A stretch of 49,958 nt of DNA, from assembly GCA_002731575.1 (NCBI GenBank), contig PCCE01000052.1, forward strand, positions 1 through 49,958, given 5' to 3'. Source of the DNA: Gammaproteobacteria bacterium (GTDB lineage: Bacteria > Pseudomonadota > Gammaproteobacteria > Pseudomonadales > Azotimanducaceae). Both the position numbers and the translations under genes were made by a program. Of the stretch, positions 35,111 through 43,699 are shown piece after piece; within the stretch, counting starts at the first letter, position 1, and the number at the start of each line of letters is the position of its first letter. The notes beneath the pieces are model-generated. The model did not search any database and had not been told where the DNA came from. It was given only the letters and a program-made list of their open reading frames with translations.

Positions 35111-36430
35111 TCACCGCTGGTACGTTAGCGCCTGACCGAAGGGCCCTTCGAGCACTTGGCTGCCATCGTAGCGCTGGTGGCCATTGACCCAAGTACCCGC
35201 GATACGATTTTTAAAGGAATAACCAGCAAAGGGACTCCAGCCGCATTTGCTCAGTACTTCCTCTTCCCGACCCAACGGGTTGGGTTCAATCAGCGTGATA
35301 TCAGCAAAATAGCCCTCCCGCAAAAACCCTCGTTCCGCAACCTGATACAAAATGGCTGGGGCATGGGAGGTCTTGCGCACGACTTGCTCAAGGGTAAGGC
35401 TGCCGTCTTCCACTCGTTCCATAAGCGACACCAACGCATGCTGAACTAATGGCAGTCCTGCTGGCGCGCCGCCGTATTTTCGGCCCTTCTCTTCCAGAGT
35501 ATGAGGCGCATGGTCGGTAGCAATTACGTCGATGCGATCTTCGGCAACTGCCTTGAGCAAAGCGGCTCGATCTGCTGAGGTTTTGATCGCTGGGTTGCAC
35601 TTGATGAACGCACCACGCTCGGCGTAGTCGTCGGCGCTAAAAAACAGATGGTGCACACAGGCCTCGGCGGTAATGCGTTTTTGCTCCAGCGGTCCAACCT
35701 CGAACAGCTCCATTTCTTTTGCTGTGGTCAGGTGCAATACATGCAGCTTGGTGCCGTACTTTTTCGCCAACCCAACGGCTAACGAACTGGAGGCGTAGCA
35801 GGCATCGGCTGAGCGGATATTCGGATGCTCGCTGAAAGGAATGTCCTCGCCCCATGTGTTAGCGGCTTCGGCTTCGGCCTGCAAAATCATAGGGGTGTTT
35901 TCGCAGTGGGTGGCGACCAGTAAATCCGTGGCGGCAAAAATGCCTTCCAGGGTTGTTTGGTCATCTACCAGCATGTTGCCGGTGCTGGCGCCCATAAAAA
36001 TTTTAACCCCACAGGTTAGGCTGGGGTCCACGCTTTTGACTGCCTCCAAGTTGTCGTTGGTCGCGCCCAGATAAAAGCCGTAATTTGCTGCTGAACAGCT
36101 GGCGGCGCGGGTGCGCTTATCGATCAGCGCACTTTCGGAAATGGTCAACGGGTTGCAGTTTGGCATCTCCATATAGCTGGTGATGCCTCCGGCAACGGCT
36201 GCTGCAGATTCCGTGCGAATGTTGCCCTTATGCTCAAAGCCCGGCTCGCGGAAGTGCACCTGATCGTCGATCATCCCGGGTATCAGATAGGCACCGTTGG
36301 CGTCGAAGACCTTGGCGTCCTCTGGGGCAGGTACGTTTATACCCTTAATGCGCTCCCCTTCAATTACCAGCTCACCCTCGGTAATGCTGCCTTCGTTGAC
36401 GATGCGTGCGTTGACTATGCGTTGATTCAT
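35111..36430 (-). CDS. pyrC: Dihydroorotase (class I-type, PyrC)
   Basis: The 439-residue protein matches dihydroorotases that close the dihydroorotate ring in pyrimidine synthesis: GMIDDQVHFREPG (residues 52-64), GVKIFMGAS with the lysine that is carboxylated, VATHCENTP, LHVLHLTTA, and VIATDHAPHTLEEK with the catalytic Asp. The first motif has Gln where many dihydroorotases have the first His of HxH; I recall the DDQVHFREPG form as a recognised subtype, so it is not damage. Its first four bases overlap the end of the RidA-family gene upstream (ATGA), so the two are translationally coupled. Hydantoinase or allantoinase activities are alternatives, less likely given the motif set. Confidence 0.85.
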   Translation of the reverse strand: MNQRIVNARIVNEGSITEGELVIEGERIKGINVPAPEDAKVFDANGAYLIPGMIDDQVHFREPGFEHKGNIRTESAAAVAGGITSYMEMPNCNPLTISESALIDKRTRAASCSAANYGFYLGATNDNLEAVKSVDPSLTCGVKIFMGASTGNMLVDDQTTLEGIFAATDLLVATHCENTPMILQAEAEAANTWGEDIPFSEHPNIRSADACYASSSLAVGLAKKYGTKLHVLHLTTAKEMELFEVGPLEQKRITAEACVHHLFFSADDYAERGAFIKCNPAIKTSADRAALLKAVAEDRIDVIATDHAPHTLEEKGRKYGGAPAGLPLVQHALVSLMERVEDGSLTLEQVVRKTSHAPAILYQVAERGFLREGYFADITLIEPNPLGREEEVLSKCGWSPFAGYSFKNRIAGTWVNGHQRYDGSQVLEGPFGQALTYQR

Positions 36431-36900
36431 GATCGAATTCTTACCTCTGCTTCTATTTCCACCGGAACGCTAAAGGGCAGTTCCGCCATACCCACTGCGC
36501 TGCGCGAGTGCGCGCCAATCTCTGGGCCAAAGATTTGTAATACCGTATCAGAACAGCCGTTAATCACCGCTGGAATTTTGTTGAAGCCCGGCGCGGTATT
36601 TACCATGCCAAAAATTTTCAGCCATTTTTCTACGTGATCCAGATCCCCGACATGGGCCTTGATGCTCGCGCATAGCCCCAGCGCTATGCCTGCGGCAATC
36701 TCATAGGCCTGCGCTTCGCTTACTACGGCGCCTACCTTACCCAAGGGCCCGCTCATTGCCCCGTTCAAGTCTGTAGGCACATGGCCGGATAAATACAGGT
36801 GATTGCCGTCCGCTCTAACCAAATCGAACGGTAATGTGTCGGTTTTCATAGGTTGGGGCAGCTGCAGCCCTAGCGCTTGTAGGCGTGCTTCGATACTCAT
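36427..36900 (-). CDS. RidA/YjgF-family protein
   Basis: The product (157 residues from ATG 36900, preceded by AAGAG; a GTG at 36930 would add ten residues) belongs to the RidA superfamily, long form: LYLSGHVP, an internal LGKVGAVVSEAQAYEIAAGIALGL, and ARSAVG-like HSRSAVGMAELPFSVPVEIEAEV at the end, which carries the conserved Arg that binds the carboxylate of imine intermediates. Canonical RidA deaminates reactive 2-aminoacrylate; long-form members are less studied. It overlaps pyrC, and it is divergent from glcD across 110 bases. A role in pyrimidine metabolism is suggested only by the coupling. Confidence 0.85.
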   Translation of the reverse strand: MSIEARLQALGLQLPQPMKTDTLPFDLVRADGNHLYLSGHVPTDLNGAMSGPLGKVGAVVSEAQAYEIAAGIALGLCASIKAHVGDLDHVEKWLKIFGMVNTAPGFNKIPAVINGCSDTVLQIFGPEIGAHSRSAVGMAELPFSVPVEIEAEVRIRS

Positions 36901-37010
36901 CAAAAATGGCTCTTGCGGCGGAACCAGCACTATAGAAGGTTCCTACTGTGGAGTACTAGTGTCCGAAGCTTTGCATGTCGTCTACCGCCTGCCTGCGGCA
37001 TAATGCAGCA

Positions 37011-38525
37011 ATGGAAAACATCGCTGACAATCTGCCTCATTACGATCCGCAGCAACTAACAAAGCAGAGTGCGCCGCACCAAGCCGTGCTGGCGCGCCTG
37101 CAACAGCTTCTGCCGATGGACAACATCATTACTGATGCAGCCGGGCTGCGCCCCTATGAAACCGATGGCTTAACCGCCATCCGTGAGATGCCTTGGGTTG
37201 TCGTGCTGCCGGAAACCGAAGCGCAGGTGGCGCAAGTGCTGCAGTGCTGTGCTGAATATCAGGTACCAGTGATACCCCGTGGGGCTGGCACTGGGCTGTC
37301 CGGGGGCGCCCGCCCACATCAGCAAGGCGTAGTGCTTGGTTTATCCAAGATGGCGGAGATCTTGCAGATCGATCCGCATAACCGGGTTGCCAAGGTGCAG
37401 CCCGGCGTCCGCAATTTGGCAATTACTCAGGCCGCCCAAGTTCATGGGCTTTACTACGCGCCGGATCCGTCGTCCCAGATAGCTTGCAGTATTGGTGGTA
37501 ACGTAGCGGAAAATGCTGGCGGCGTGCACTGTCTGAAATATGGCCTAACCGTTAACAACGTGCTCGGCGTGCGGCTGGTTAACGCGGCTGGCGAAATTGT
37601 CGAGCTAGGCGGAGCACTGTACGACAACCCCGGCCCGGATGTGCTTGCCCTGCTGTGTGGCTCTGAGGGTATGTTAGGTGTGGTCACCGAGGTGACGGTA
37701 GCACTGCTGCCGGAGCCGGAGACCAAGGCCGTGTTGTTGGCAGGCTTTGCCGAGGTAGTCGATGCGGGCAATGCGGTAGCGGCCATTATTGGTGCTGGCA
37801 TTATCCCAGCAGGCATGGAAATGATGGATAAGATGGCGGTGCAGGCTGCCGAAGCCTTTGCCAAGGCTGGGTATCCGCTGGATGCCGAAGCGATTCTGAT
37901 TATTGAACTGGACGGCGCTGCAGCAGAGCTTGCGACTCTTACCGACGAGGTGAGCACGCTTTTGCGCCAGCATGGGGCCTATCGAATTGACGAGGCGCAT
38001 GATGCCTCCACACAGGCGCGTTTGTGGAAGGGACGAAAGTCGGCCTTTCCAGCCGTGGGCCGACTGTCGCCCGACTATCTGTGTATGGATGGCACCATTC
38101 CGCGCAAGGCGCTGCCTAGCGTACTTGCTGAAATCGATACCATCTCCCAGCGTTTTGGGCTGGCGGTTGCCAATGTCTTTCACGCCGCCGATGGCAATTT
38201 GCATCCGCTGATTCTTTTTGATGCCAACGTGCCGGGTCAAACGGATAAGGCGATGGCCATGGGCGCAAAGGTGCTAGAGGCCTGTGTAGCCGCAGGTGGC
38301 ACCGTTACTGGCGAGCACGGGGTTGGCGTAGAAAAGCTCGACACCATGTGTGTGCAGTTTACGAGCGCCGAACTGGAGCAGTTTTTCCGCCTCAAGGCCG
38401 CCATGGACCCACAAAATTTGTTGAATCCTGGCAAGGGTATTCCGACGCTGACACGCTGCGGCGAATTGGGTGGTATGCATGTGCACCATGGGCGCTTGCC
38501 CTTCCCGGAACTGGAACGCTTTTAG
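37011..38525 (+). CDS. glcD: Glycolate oxidase subunit GlcD (FAD-linked)
   Basis: The product (504 residues from ATG 37011; the frame opens at 36975) has the FAD-binding PCMH/VAO fold: VVLPETEAQVAQVLQ, PRGAGTGLSGGA, VAKVQPGVRN, PDPSSQIACSIGGNVAENAGG and the C-terminal cap (FHAADGNLHP, VTGEHGVGVEK, DPQNLLNPGK). GlcD with GlcE and GlcF oxidises glycolate (or D-lactate in some species) to glyoxylate and passes electrons to quinone. Length is close to E. coli GlcD (499). It begins the operon glcD-glcE-glcF with one-base overlaps. No glcG, glcA or glcC gene adjoins. Confidence 0.93.
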   Translation: MENIADNLPHYDPQQLTKQSAPHQAVLARLQQLLPMDNIITDAAGLRPYETDGLTAIREMPWVVVLPETEAQVAQVLQCCAEYQVPVIPRGAGTGLSGGARPHQQGVVLGLSKMAEILQIDPHNRVAKVQPGVRNLAITQAAQVHGLYYAPDPSSQIACSIGGNVAENAGGVHCLKYGLTVNNVLGVRLVNAAGEIVELGGALYDNPGPDVLALLCGSEGMLGVVTEVTVALLPEPETKAVLLAGFAEVVDAGNAVAAIIGAGIIPAGMEMMDKMAVQAAEAFAKAGYPLDAEAILIIELDGAAAELATLTDEVSTLLRQHGAYRIDEAHDASTQARLWKGRKSAFPAVGRLSPDYLCMDGTIPRKALPSVLAEIDTISQRFGLAVANVFHAADGNLHPLILFDANVPGQTDKAMAMGAKVLEACVAAGGTVTGEHGVGVEKLDTMCVQFTSAELEQFFRLKAAMDPQNLLNPGKGIPTLTRCGELGGMHVHHGRLPFPELERF

Positions 38526-39673
38526 TGGCAGGTGACTCCAGCGCGCTGTTTATCGAACAGATTCAAGCCGCCAGTGCCGCCCAACAGCGGCTACTGATTA
38601 ACGGACATAACAGTAAGCGCCAATGGCTGCCTGCGGCGGCCGCCGACAGTTCGCTGTGCACTGCTGAGCACAGCGGGATCCTACAGTACGAACCAGCCGA
38701 GCTGGTGGTGACCGCAAGGGCAGGCACACCACTTGCCGAGATCGACGCGGCGTTGCGCGAACAACAACAAATGCTTGCCTGTGAGCCTCCCCGTTTTTTT
38801 GCATCTGATGTTGGCACTTTTGGTGCCACCCTTGGTGGCGCAGTGGCCTGTGGTTTTAGTGGTCCGGGCAGACCTTGGCTCGGGGCGCTACGCGATGCCA
38901 TCTTGGGAGTGGAGCTGATTAACGGCCTTGGCGAATATCTTAAGTTCGGTGGGCAGGTTATGAAGAATGTCGCCGGCTACGATGTGTCACGGCTGCAGGC
39001 CGGGGCGTGGGGCGCTTTAGGTGTGATGTCTGTTATAAGCCTGCGAGTGCAGCCCTGTTTTGCTGCTCAAGTCACGGTTAGCGGCGAGCTTACCGCCGCT
39101 GCGGCACTGGACCTTTGTGCTCAGCTTGGCCAACGCAACCTGCCAATTACCGGTAGCTGCTGGCACGCTGGGGGGTTAGCGCTGCGCCTGCAGGGTAACG
39201 AAAGCGGCGTTGCCGCGGCCTGTGCCGGCTTGGCCGAGTTTGGTCTGATGCCGATGCCAGCAGACGACGAGTATTGGCAGCGGCTGCAGCATTATCAGCA
39301 CGATTTTTTTCTACCCTCGATGCAAGCATCTACCGACACAAGGGCGCATGGCTCAAGGAGAAAGCTGTGGCGGGTCGTTACTCCCTTGGCCGCGCCGATG
39401 CCAGATTTTGGCGCACCGTCGGCGGCAGATGCGCTGGTTATGTGGGGCGGCGGGCTGCGCTGGTTTTATCAAGACGACGCGGCAGCAGTAATGGCCTATG
39501 CCAAGGCAGTTGGTGGCTGGTGCTGGGCTATTGGCGATGCCATGCCTATTGACCCGATGCAGGCCCAGATCATGCACCAGTTGGCTAACGCCTTTGACCC
39601 CAAGGGCGTCTTCGCCACCCCGCTCAGCTTTCCTGCAAACAAGGCTGCAACGCTGGCCATGGAAAGCCACTGA
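38525..39673 (+). CDS. glcE: Glycolate oxidase subunit GlcE
   Basis: GlcE is the second FAD-binding subunit. The frame is open well into glcD (to 38348), but the GTG at 38525, in the TAGTG junction with the glcD stop, starts a protein of 382 residues whose N terminus (ALFIEQIQAA...RLLINGHNSK) fits the family. Signatures: VVTARAGTPLAEIDAAL, FFASDVGTFGATLGGAVACGFSGPGRP, RDAILGVELINGLGEYLKFGGQVMKNVAGYDVSRL and a shortened C-terminal part with FDPKGVF. E. coli GlcE is about 350. The stop overlaps the glcF ATG by one base. Confidence 0.9.
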   Translation: MAGDSSALFIEQIQAASAAQQRLLINGHNSKRQWLPAAAADSSLCTAEHSGILQYEPAELVVTARAGTPLAEIDAALREQQQMLACEPPRFFASDVGTFGATLGGAVACGFSGPGRPWLGALRDAILGVELINGLGEYLKFGGQVMKNVAGYDVSRLQAGAWGALGVMSVISLRVQPCFAAQVTVSGELTAAAALDLCAQLGQRNLPITGSCWHAGGLALRLQGNESGVAAACAGLAEFGLMPMPADDEYWQRLQHYQHDFFLPSMQASTDTRAHGSRRKLWRVVTPLAAPMPDFGAPSAADALVMWGGGLRWFYQDDAAAVMAYAKAVGGWCWAIGDAMPIDPMQAQIMHQLANAFDPKGVFATPLSFPANKAATLAMESH

Positions 39674-40866
39674 TGCAAACCAATTTCCCCGCGGATTTTA
39701 TTGCCACAGATCGCGGTCGCCGCGCCAATGAAATTTTGCGCAGCTGTGTGCACTGCGGGTTTTGCAACGCAACCTGTCCCACCTATCAGCTTTCTGGCGA
39801 CGAACTTGATGGCCCGCGCGGCCGCATTTATTTGATCAAAGAACTCTTTGAAGGCGCCGAGGACGCGCAGCGGGTAACCCAGCATCTTGATCGCTGCCTG
39901 ACCTGTAGAGCCTGCGAAACCACTTGTCCTTCAGGTGTTGCCTACGGCGAGTTAGCCGATATCGCGCGCATGCATATTGGCCCTCAGCGCACGGGTTATG
40001 CGGGCGTGTTGCGCAGTTTTTTGCAGTGGTTGGTGCCCTATGTGGGCCGGCTGCGGCTGCTCGCCCGGGTGGGTAAATACTTTAAGTTTCTTATGCCGGC
40101 GTCTTTGGCGGCCCAAGTGCCTAATCAAATTACACAAGGCCTGCGAACCAATACGCAGGGCACGAAGCAGGTCTTGCTGCTGCAGGGCTGTGCCCAGCAG
40201 GTGACTACTGGTGGCGTGAACGAGTCGCTACAGGGCCTGCTTAAACAGCTGCAGATCGGTGTGATCACTGCCCCCAAGGAAGGTTGTTGTGGCTCCCTAG
40301 ATCTACATCTTGGCGACGAAGATCAAGCATTGGCGGCGGTGCGCGGCAATGTCGATGCGCTGTATCCACTGCTCGATAGCGTCGAGGCGATTATTTCAAC
40401 CGCCTCGGGCTGCGGCGTCACGGTAAAGGACTATGGCCGCTTACTTGTCGCAGACCCTGTCTACGCCGAGCGTGCTGCCGCAGTGGCAGCGGCAACGGTT
40501 GATGTCAGCGAATACATCAGCGGCCTGAGTAGCACGCTGACCGCCAAGTACCCGGGCAAGCGTATTGCTTGGCATCCGCCCTGCAGTTTGCAGCATGGCC
40601 AGCAACTCGACGGCTTGGTTGAAACTGTGCTGACTGCTGCTGGTTACGAATTGCTGCCTGTTGCTGATGCACATCTGTGTTGCGGCTCTGCCGGTACTTA
40701 TTCAGTACTTCAGCCCCAATGGTCTGGGCAACTGCGCGACAACAAGCTGCAATCATTGCAGGCATTGCAGCCGGATTTGATCGCCACCGCCAATGTGGGT
40801 TGTCAGACCCATCTTGCAGACGCCGCCAAGGTGCCTGTTCTGCACTGGATCGAATTGCTCGCATAA
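39673..40866 (+). CDS. glcF: Glycolate oxidase iron-sulfur subunit GlcF
   Basis: GlcF carries electrons from the flavin subunits to the quinone pool. The 397-residue product has two 4Fe-4S motifs, CVHCGFCNATCP (Cys25, 28, 31, 35) and CLTCRACETTCPSG (Cys75, 78, 81, 85), then two cysteine-rich CCG domains (KEGCCGSLDLHLGDE and HLCCGSAGTYSVLQ). Length is as in E. coli (407). It closes the glcDEF operon. The MFS gene 36 bases later could be the importer of the same substrate (inference). Confidence 0.94.
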   Translation: MQTNFPADFIATDRGRRANEILRSCVHCGFCNATCPTYQLSGDELDGPRGRIYLIKELFEGAEDAQRVTQHLDRCLTCRACETTCPSGVAYGELADIARMHIGPQRTGYAGVLRSFLQWLVPYVGRLRLLARVGKYFKFLMPASLAAQVPNQITQGLRTNTQGTKQVLLLQGCAQQVTTGGVNESLQGLLKQLQIGVITAPKEGCCGSLDLHLGDEDQALAAVRGNVDALYPLLDSVEAIISTASGCGVTVKDYGRLLVADPVYAERAAAVAAATVDVSEYISGLSSTLTAKYPGKRIAWHPPCSLQHGQQLDGLVETVLTAAGYELLPVADAHLCCGSAGTYSVLQPQWSGQLRDNKLQSLQALQPDLIATANVGCQTHLADAAKVPVLHWIELLA

Positions 40867-40902
40867 CCTAGTCTTAGGCTGAATCACACCTAGGGAGAGG
40901 GG

Positions 40903-42207
40903 ATGATGGAACAGGTGCAGGGTGCGTCTGCCCGCGACTACGGGTTTCTCATGTTTTTGACGTTGCTCAACGTTATGAACTTTGTCGACCGGCAATTGCT
41001 AGCGAGTTTTGCGAACTGGATCGTTCCTGATCTGGGTCTGAGTAATACCCAGTTTGGTTTGCTCACCGGTCTTATTTTTATTTTCTTTTACTCGGTGGCC
41101 GGGGTCTTCATGGGCGTGCTGGCCGATCGGGTTAACCGAACTCGCCTTATTGCTGCGGGGCTGGCGCTATGGAGTGCTCTTACTGCACTGTCCGGCATGG
41201 CCAAGGGTTTTGCCAGCTTGGCCATTCCGCGTCTGTTTATCGGTGTTGGCGAGTCCATTATGACGCCAACGGCCATGTCGCTGTTGGCGGACCGTTTTCC
41301 CTCAAGTCGTCTGGGCTTCGCCTCTGGGGTGTACTACATGGGCGTGCCTATTGGGGTTGCCGCGAGCCTATTTGTGGTGGCCTATCTAGAGCCACTGCTC
41401 GGCTGGCGCGGCTGCTTCTATGCTCTTGGCGCTGTTGGTTTGGTGCTTGCTGTTGTCATGTTCTTCATGAAAGAGACTCCTCGCCGACACGAGTTAGAAG
41501 CACAGGCCAAGCAGGAGGAGGCTGTGCAGCGCCCATCGGTAAAAGAAATGCTGCAAACATTGCTGCAGGCCTTTAAAAACTCGCCTGCGCTGCTGATGAC
41601 CGTACTTGGCGGTGTGGCCTTTCACTTTGTACTGGGTGCGGCGACCTTCGAGCAATTGTGGTTTGTTGAGGAGCGGGGCTTTGATCGCTCCGAGATAGCC
41701 GAGCTGAGTGGTTGGTTGGCCTTTAGTGGTGGCGTTCTGGGTAATCTGTTTGGCGGCGTCGGCGGCGATGTATTTTTGCGTAAAACCGGCATGGGGCGGC
41801 CCATGTTCCTGTTTTGGATCATGCTAATCCTGACGCCCATATCTCTTTATTACCGCGTGGTAGACGCCTCGTCGCTGTTTTTTATGTTCGGCATTTTTAT
41901 GGGTTACTTTCAGCTTGGCTGCTTTTACGGCCCGACGTTTTCAACGGTACAGGAGCTGGTGCCGCCGCAAATTCGTGGCACCGTGGTGGCTTTTTATATT
42001 TTATCGCTGAACTTTTTTGGTCTCGGCTTAGGGGTAACCGGCGGCGGTATTGTTGTTGACTGGATGATCGCCGATGGGGTGGCGGAGCCCTATACGCTGA
42101 CCTTGCTGGCGTTTACAGCACTGTCACTGCTCGCCATTCCGCTGTTCTATTTTGCTGGCCGGCGCTTTGAGCGTGATCGCGAGGCGTTGTACGCGTCAAT
42201 GGCCTAG
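40903..42207 (+). CDS. MFS transporter (spinster-like)
   Basis: A 434-residue twelve-helix major facilitator. NVMNFVDRQLLASFANWIVPDLGLSNTQFGLLTGLIF at residues 23-59, GVLADRVNRTRLIAAGL (the A-motif loop GxxADRxxR), RLFIGVGESIMTPTAMSLLADRFPSSRLG and a second-half PMFLFWIMLILTP fit the spinster-like branch of MFS. Substrate unknown. GGGAGAGGGG precedes the ATG. It lies 36 bases after glcF, so it may belong to that operon and carry an organic acid, but this rests on position alone. Its close relative starts 85 bases after its stop. Confidence 0.86.
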   Translation: MMEQVQGASARDYGFLMFLTLLNVMNFVDRQLLASFANWIVPDLGLSNTQFGLLTGLIFIFFYSVAGVFMGVLADRVNRTRLIAAGLALWSALTALSGMAKGFASLAIPRLFIGVGESIMTPTAMSLLADRFPSSRLGFASGVYYMGVPIGVAASLFVVAYLEPLLGWRGCFYALGAVGLVLAVVMFFMKETPRRHELEAQAKQEEAVQRPSVKEMLQTLLQAFKNSPALLMTVLGGVAFHFVLGAATFEQLWFVEERGFDRSEIAELSGWLAFSGGVLGNLFGGVGGDVFLRKTGMGRPMFLFWIMLILTPISLYYRVVDASSLFFMFGIFMGYFQLGCFYGPTFSTVQELVPPQIRGTVVAFYILSLNFFGLGLGVTGGGIVVDWMIADGVAEPYTLTLLAFTALSLLAIPLFYFAGRRFERDREALYASMA

Positions 42208-42225
42208 GTCAAAACCAAGCCGTCT

Positions 42226-42290
42226 TGGGAGGAGTAAAGAGACGGCGAGGGATACAGAGATGGAGACGGGATAAAGAGAGGGGGAAAGTA
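42226..42290 (+). other. Purine-rich leader before second MFS gene
   Basis: About 65 bases almost entirely A and G (GGGAGGAGTAAAGAG ... AGAGAGGGGGAAAG), the last part of which is the ribosome-binding site for GTG 42293. It includes an imperfect repeat around GAGGGATA and ACGGGATA. No hairpin is seen. Confidence 0.6.
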
Positions 42291-42292
42291 CA

Positions 42293-43699
42293 GTGTCAAC
42301 TGACTCGATAGACTCGACAAAGGACGAAAGTACACCGGGCAGCGCGGCTGAGGCGGATAGCGCAGCGGCAACTGGCTCGAACAATGATCAGGCCCGAGTA
42401 GACTACCTAATGCAGACCCCTTGGTACCGTTGGTACGCCTTGGGCATTTTGGTATTGGTGTATTGCTCAAGCCATGTGGACCGGCAAATTATGGGCATTC
42501 TGCTAGAGCCGATAAAGCTCGAGCTGGGCGCCACAGATACGCAAATGGGCTTTTTGATCGGCCTTACCTTTGCGATTTTTTATGCCACCTTGGGTATGCC
42601 CATCGCCATGCTGGCCGACCGCACCAACCGCCGTAACATCATCGCCATTGCTACGACTATCTGGTCGGGTATGACGGTGCTTTGCGCCTTTGTGGGTAGC
42701 TACGGGCAATTGGCAATGGCGCGCATCGGCGTCGGCATTGGTGAGGCGGGATCTAGTCCACCATCGCATTCCATGATTTCGGATTTGTTTCCCCAGCGGC
42801 AGCGCGCTACTGCCATGGGCATATTCGCCATGGGCATTAATATCGGCCTACTCATTGCCTATCTGGGTGGTGGCTGGATGAGCGAGCATTGGGGTTGGCG
42901 AGAGACATTTATTGTTGTTGGCCTACCCGGCATTCTCATCGCCTTGCTGGTGCGCTTCACCCTCATTGAGCCACCTCGGGGTGCTTCAGAGGCAGCCAAA
43001 CAAGATCGTACTGAGGCACCGGGCTTGGCGGAAGTATGGAAAACTATGTTGCGCACTCGGGCGACTCGGCATGTGGTTTTCGGATCGGCCCTCGCAGGTT
43101 TTGTAGGCTACGGTATGACACTGTGGCTGCCAGCCTTCTTTGTGCGCTCGCACGGCTTGAGCCAGAGCGAAACGGGTCTTACGCTGGCTCTTATGGCGGG
43201 AGTTGTGGGCGGTATTGGCACATTTACCGCAGGTCGCTTGGCCGATCATTTGGCGAAGCGCGACCCGCGCTGGCTGGCATGGATTGTAGCGGTGGGTAAG
43301 GGTGGTTTGGTGCCGTTTTTGGTTGGCTTTTTCTGGGTAGCCGAGCTGCAATCTGCACTGCTCTTGTACCTGATTCCGGCCTTTTTCGGTGGCTTCTATT
43401 TGGCCCCAACCTTCGCCATGGTGCAGCAGTTAGTGCCGGTACAAATGCGCTCGGTGGCTGCAGCCATTTGCTTATTTTTGCTCAACATCATTGGCATGGG
43501 TTTGGGTCCCCAAGGAGTAGGCATACTCAGTGATGTGTTTTCGGCAGAATATGGCAACGAATCGCTGCGCTATTCGCTTATGGTATTTAGCTTGGTCAAC
43601 ATCTGGTGTGCCGTGCACTACTTTTTGGCGGCCAAAACGCTGGTTCAGGACACTCAGCGGGCTACTGATTCACAGAGCGTCGCAGCCGGGTCGGGTTAG
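42293..43699 (+). CDS. MFS transporter (spinster-like), second copy
   Basis: A 468-residue major facilitator that starts at GTG 42293 with a 50-residue polar N terminus (STDSIDSTKDEST) before helix 1. WYALGILVLVYCSSHVDRQIMGILLEPIKLELGATDTQMG, MLADRTNRRNIIAIA (A-motif), RIGVGIGEAGSSPPSHSMISDLFPQRQRATAMG and the C-terminal RSVAAAICLFLLNIIGMGLGPQ agree with the same spinster-like branch as its upstream neighbour, and the two appear to be an old tandem duplication. Its stop (43697-43699) overlaps that of the convergent M48 gene. Substrate unknown. Confidence 0.86.
   Translation: MSTDSIDSTKDESTPGSAAEADSAAATGSNNDQARVDYLMQTPWYRWYALGILVLVYCSSHVDRQIMGILLEPIKLELGATDTQMGFLIGLTFAIFYATLGMPIAMLADRTNRRNIIAIATTIWSGMTVLCAFVGSYGQLAMARIGVGIGEAGSSPPSHSMISDLFPQRQRATAMGIFAMGINIGLLIAYLGGGWMSEHWGWRETFIVVGLPGILIALLVRFTLIEPPRGASEAAKQDRTEAPGLAEVWKTMLRTRATRHVVFGSALAGFVGYGMTLWLPAFFVRSHGLSQSETGLTLALMAGVVGGIGTFTAGRLADHLAKRDPRWLAWIVAVGKGGLVPFLVGFFWVAELQSALLLYLIPAFFGGFYLAPTFAMVQQLVPVQMRSVAAAICLFLLNIIGMGLGPQGVGILSDVFSAEYGNESLRYSLMVFSLVNIWCAVHYFLAAKTLVQDTQRATDSQSVAAGSG

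Noticed and set aside
38348-38524. A longer GlcE starting inside glcD
   Set aside because: The extra 59 residues are an out-of-frame reading of glcD; the GTG at the stop junction gives a normal GlcE.
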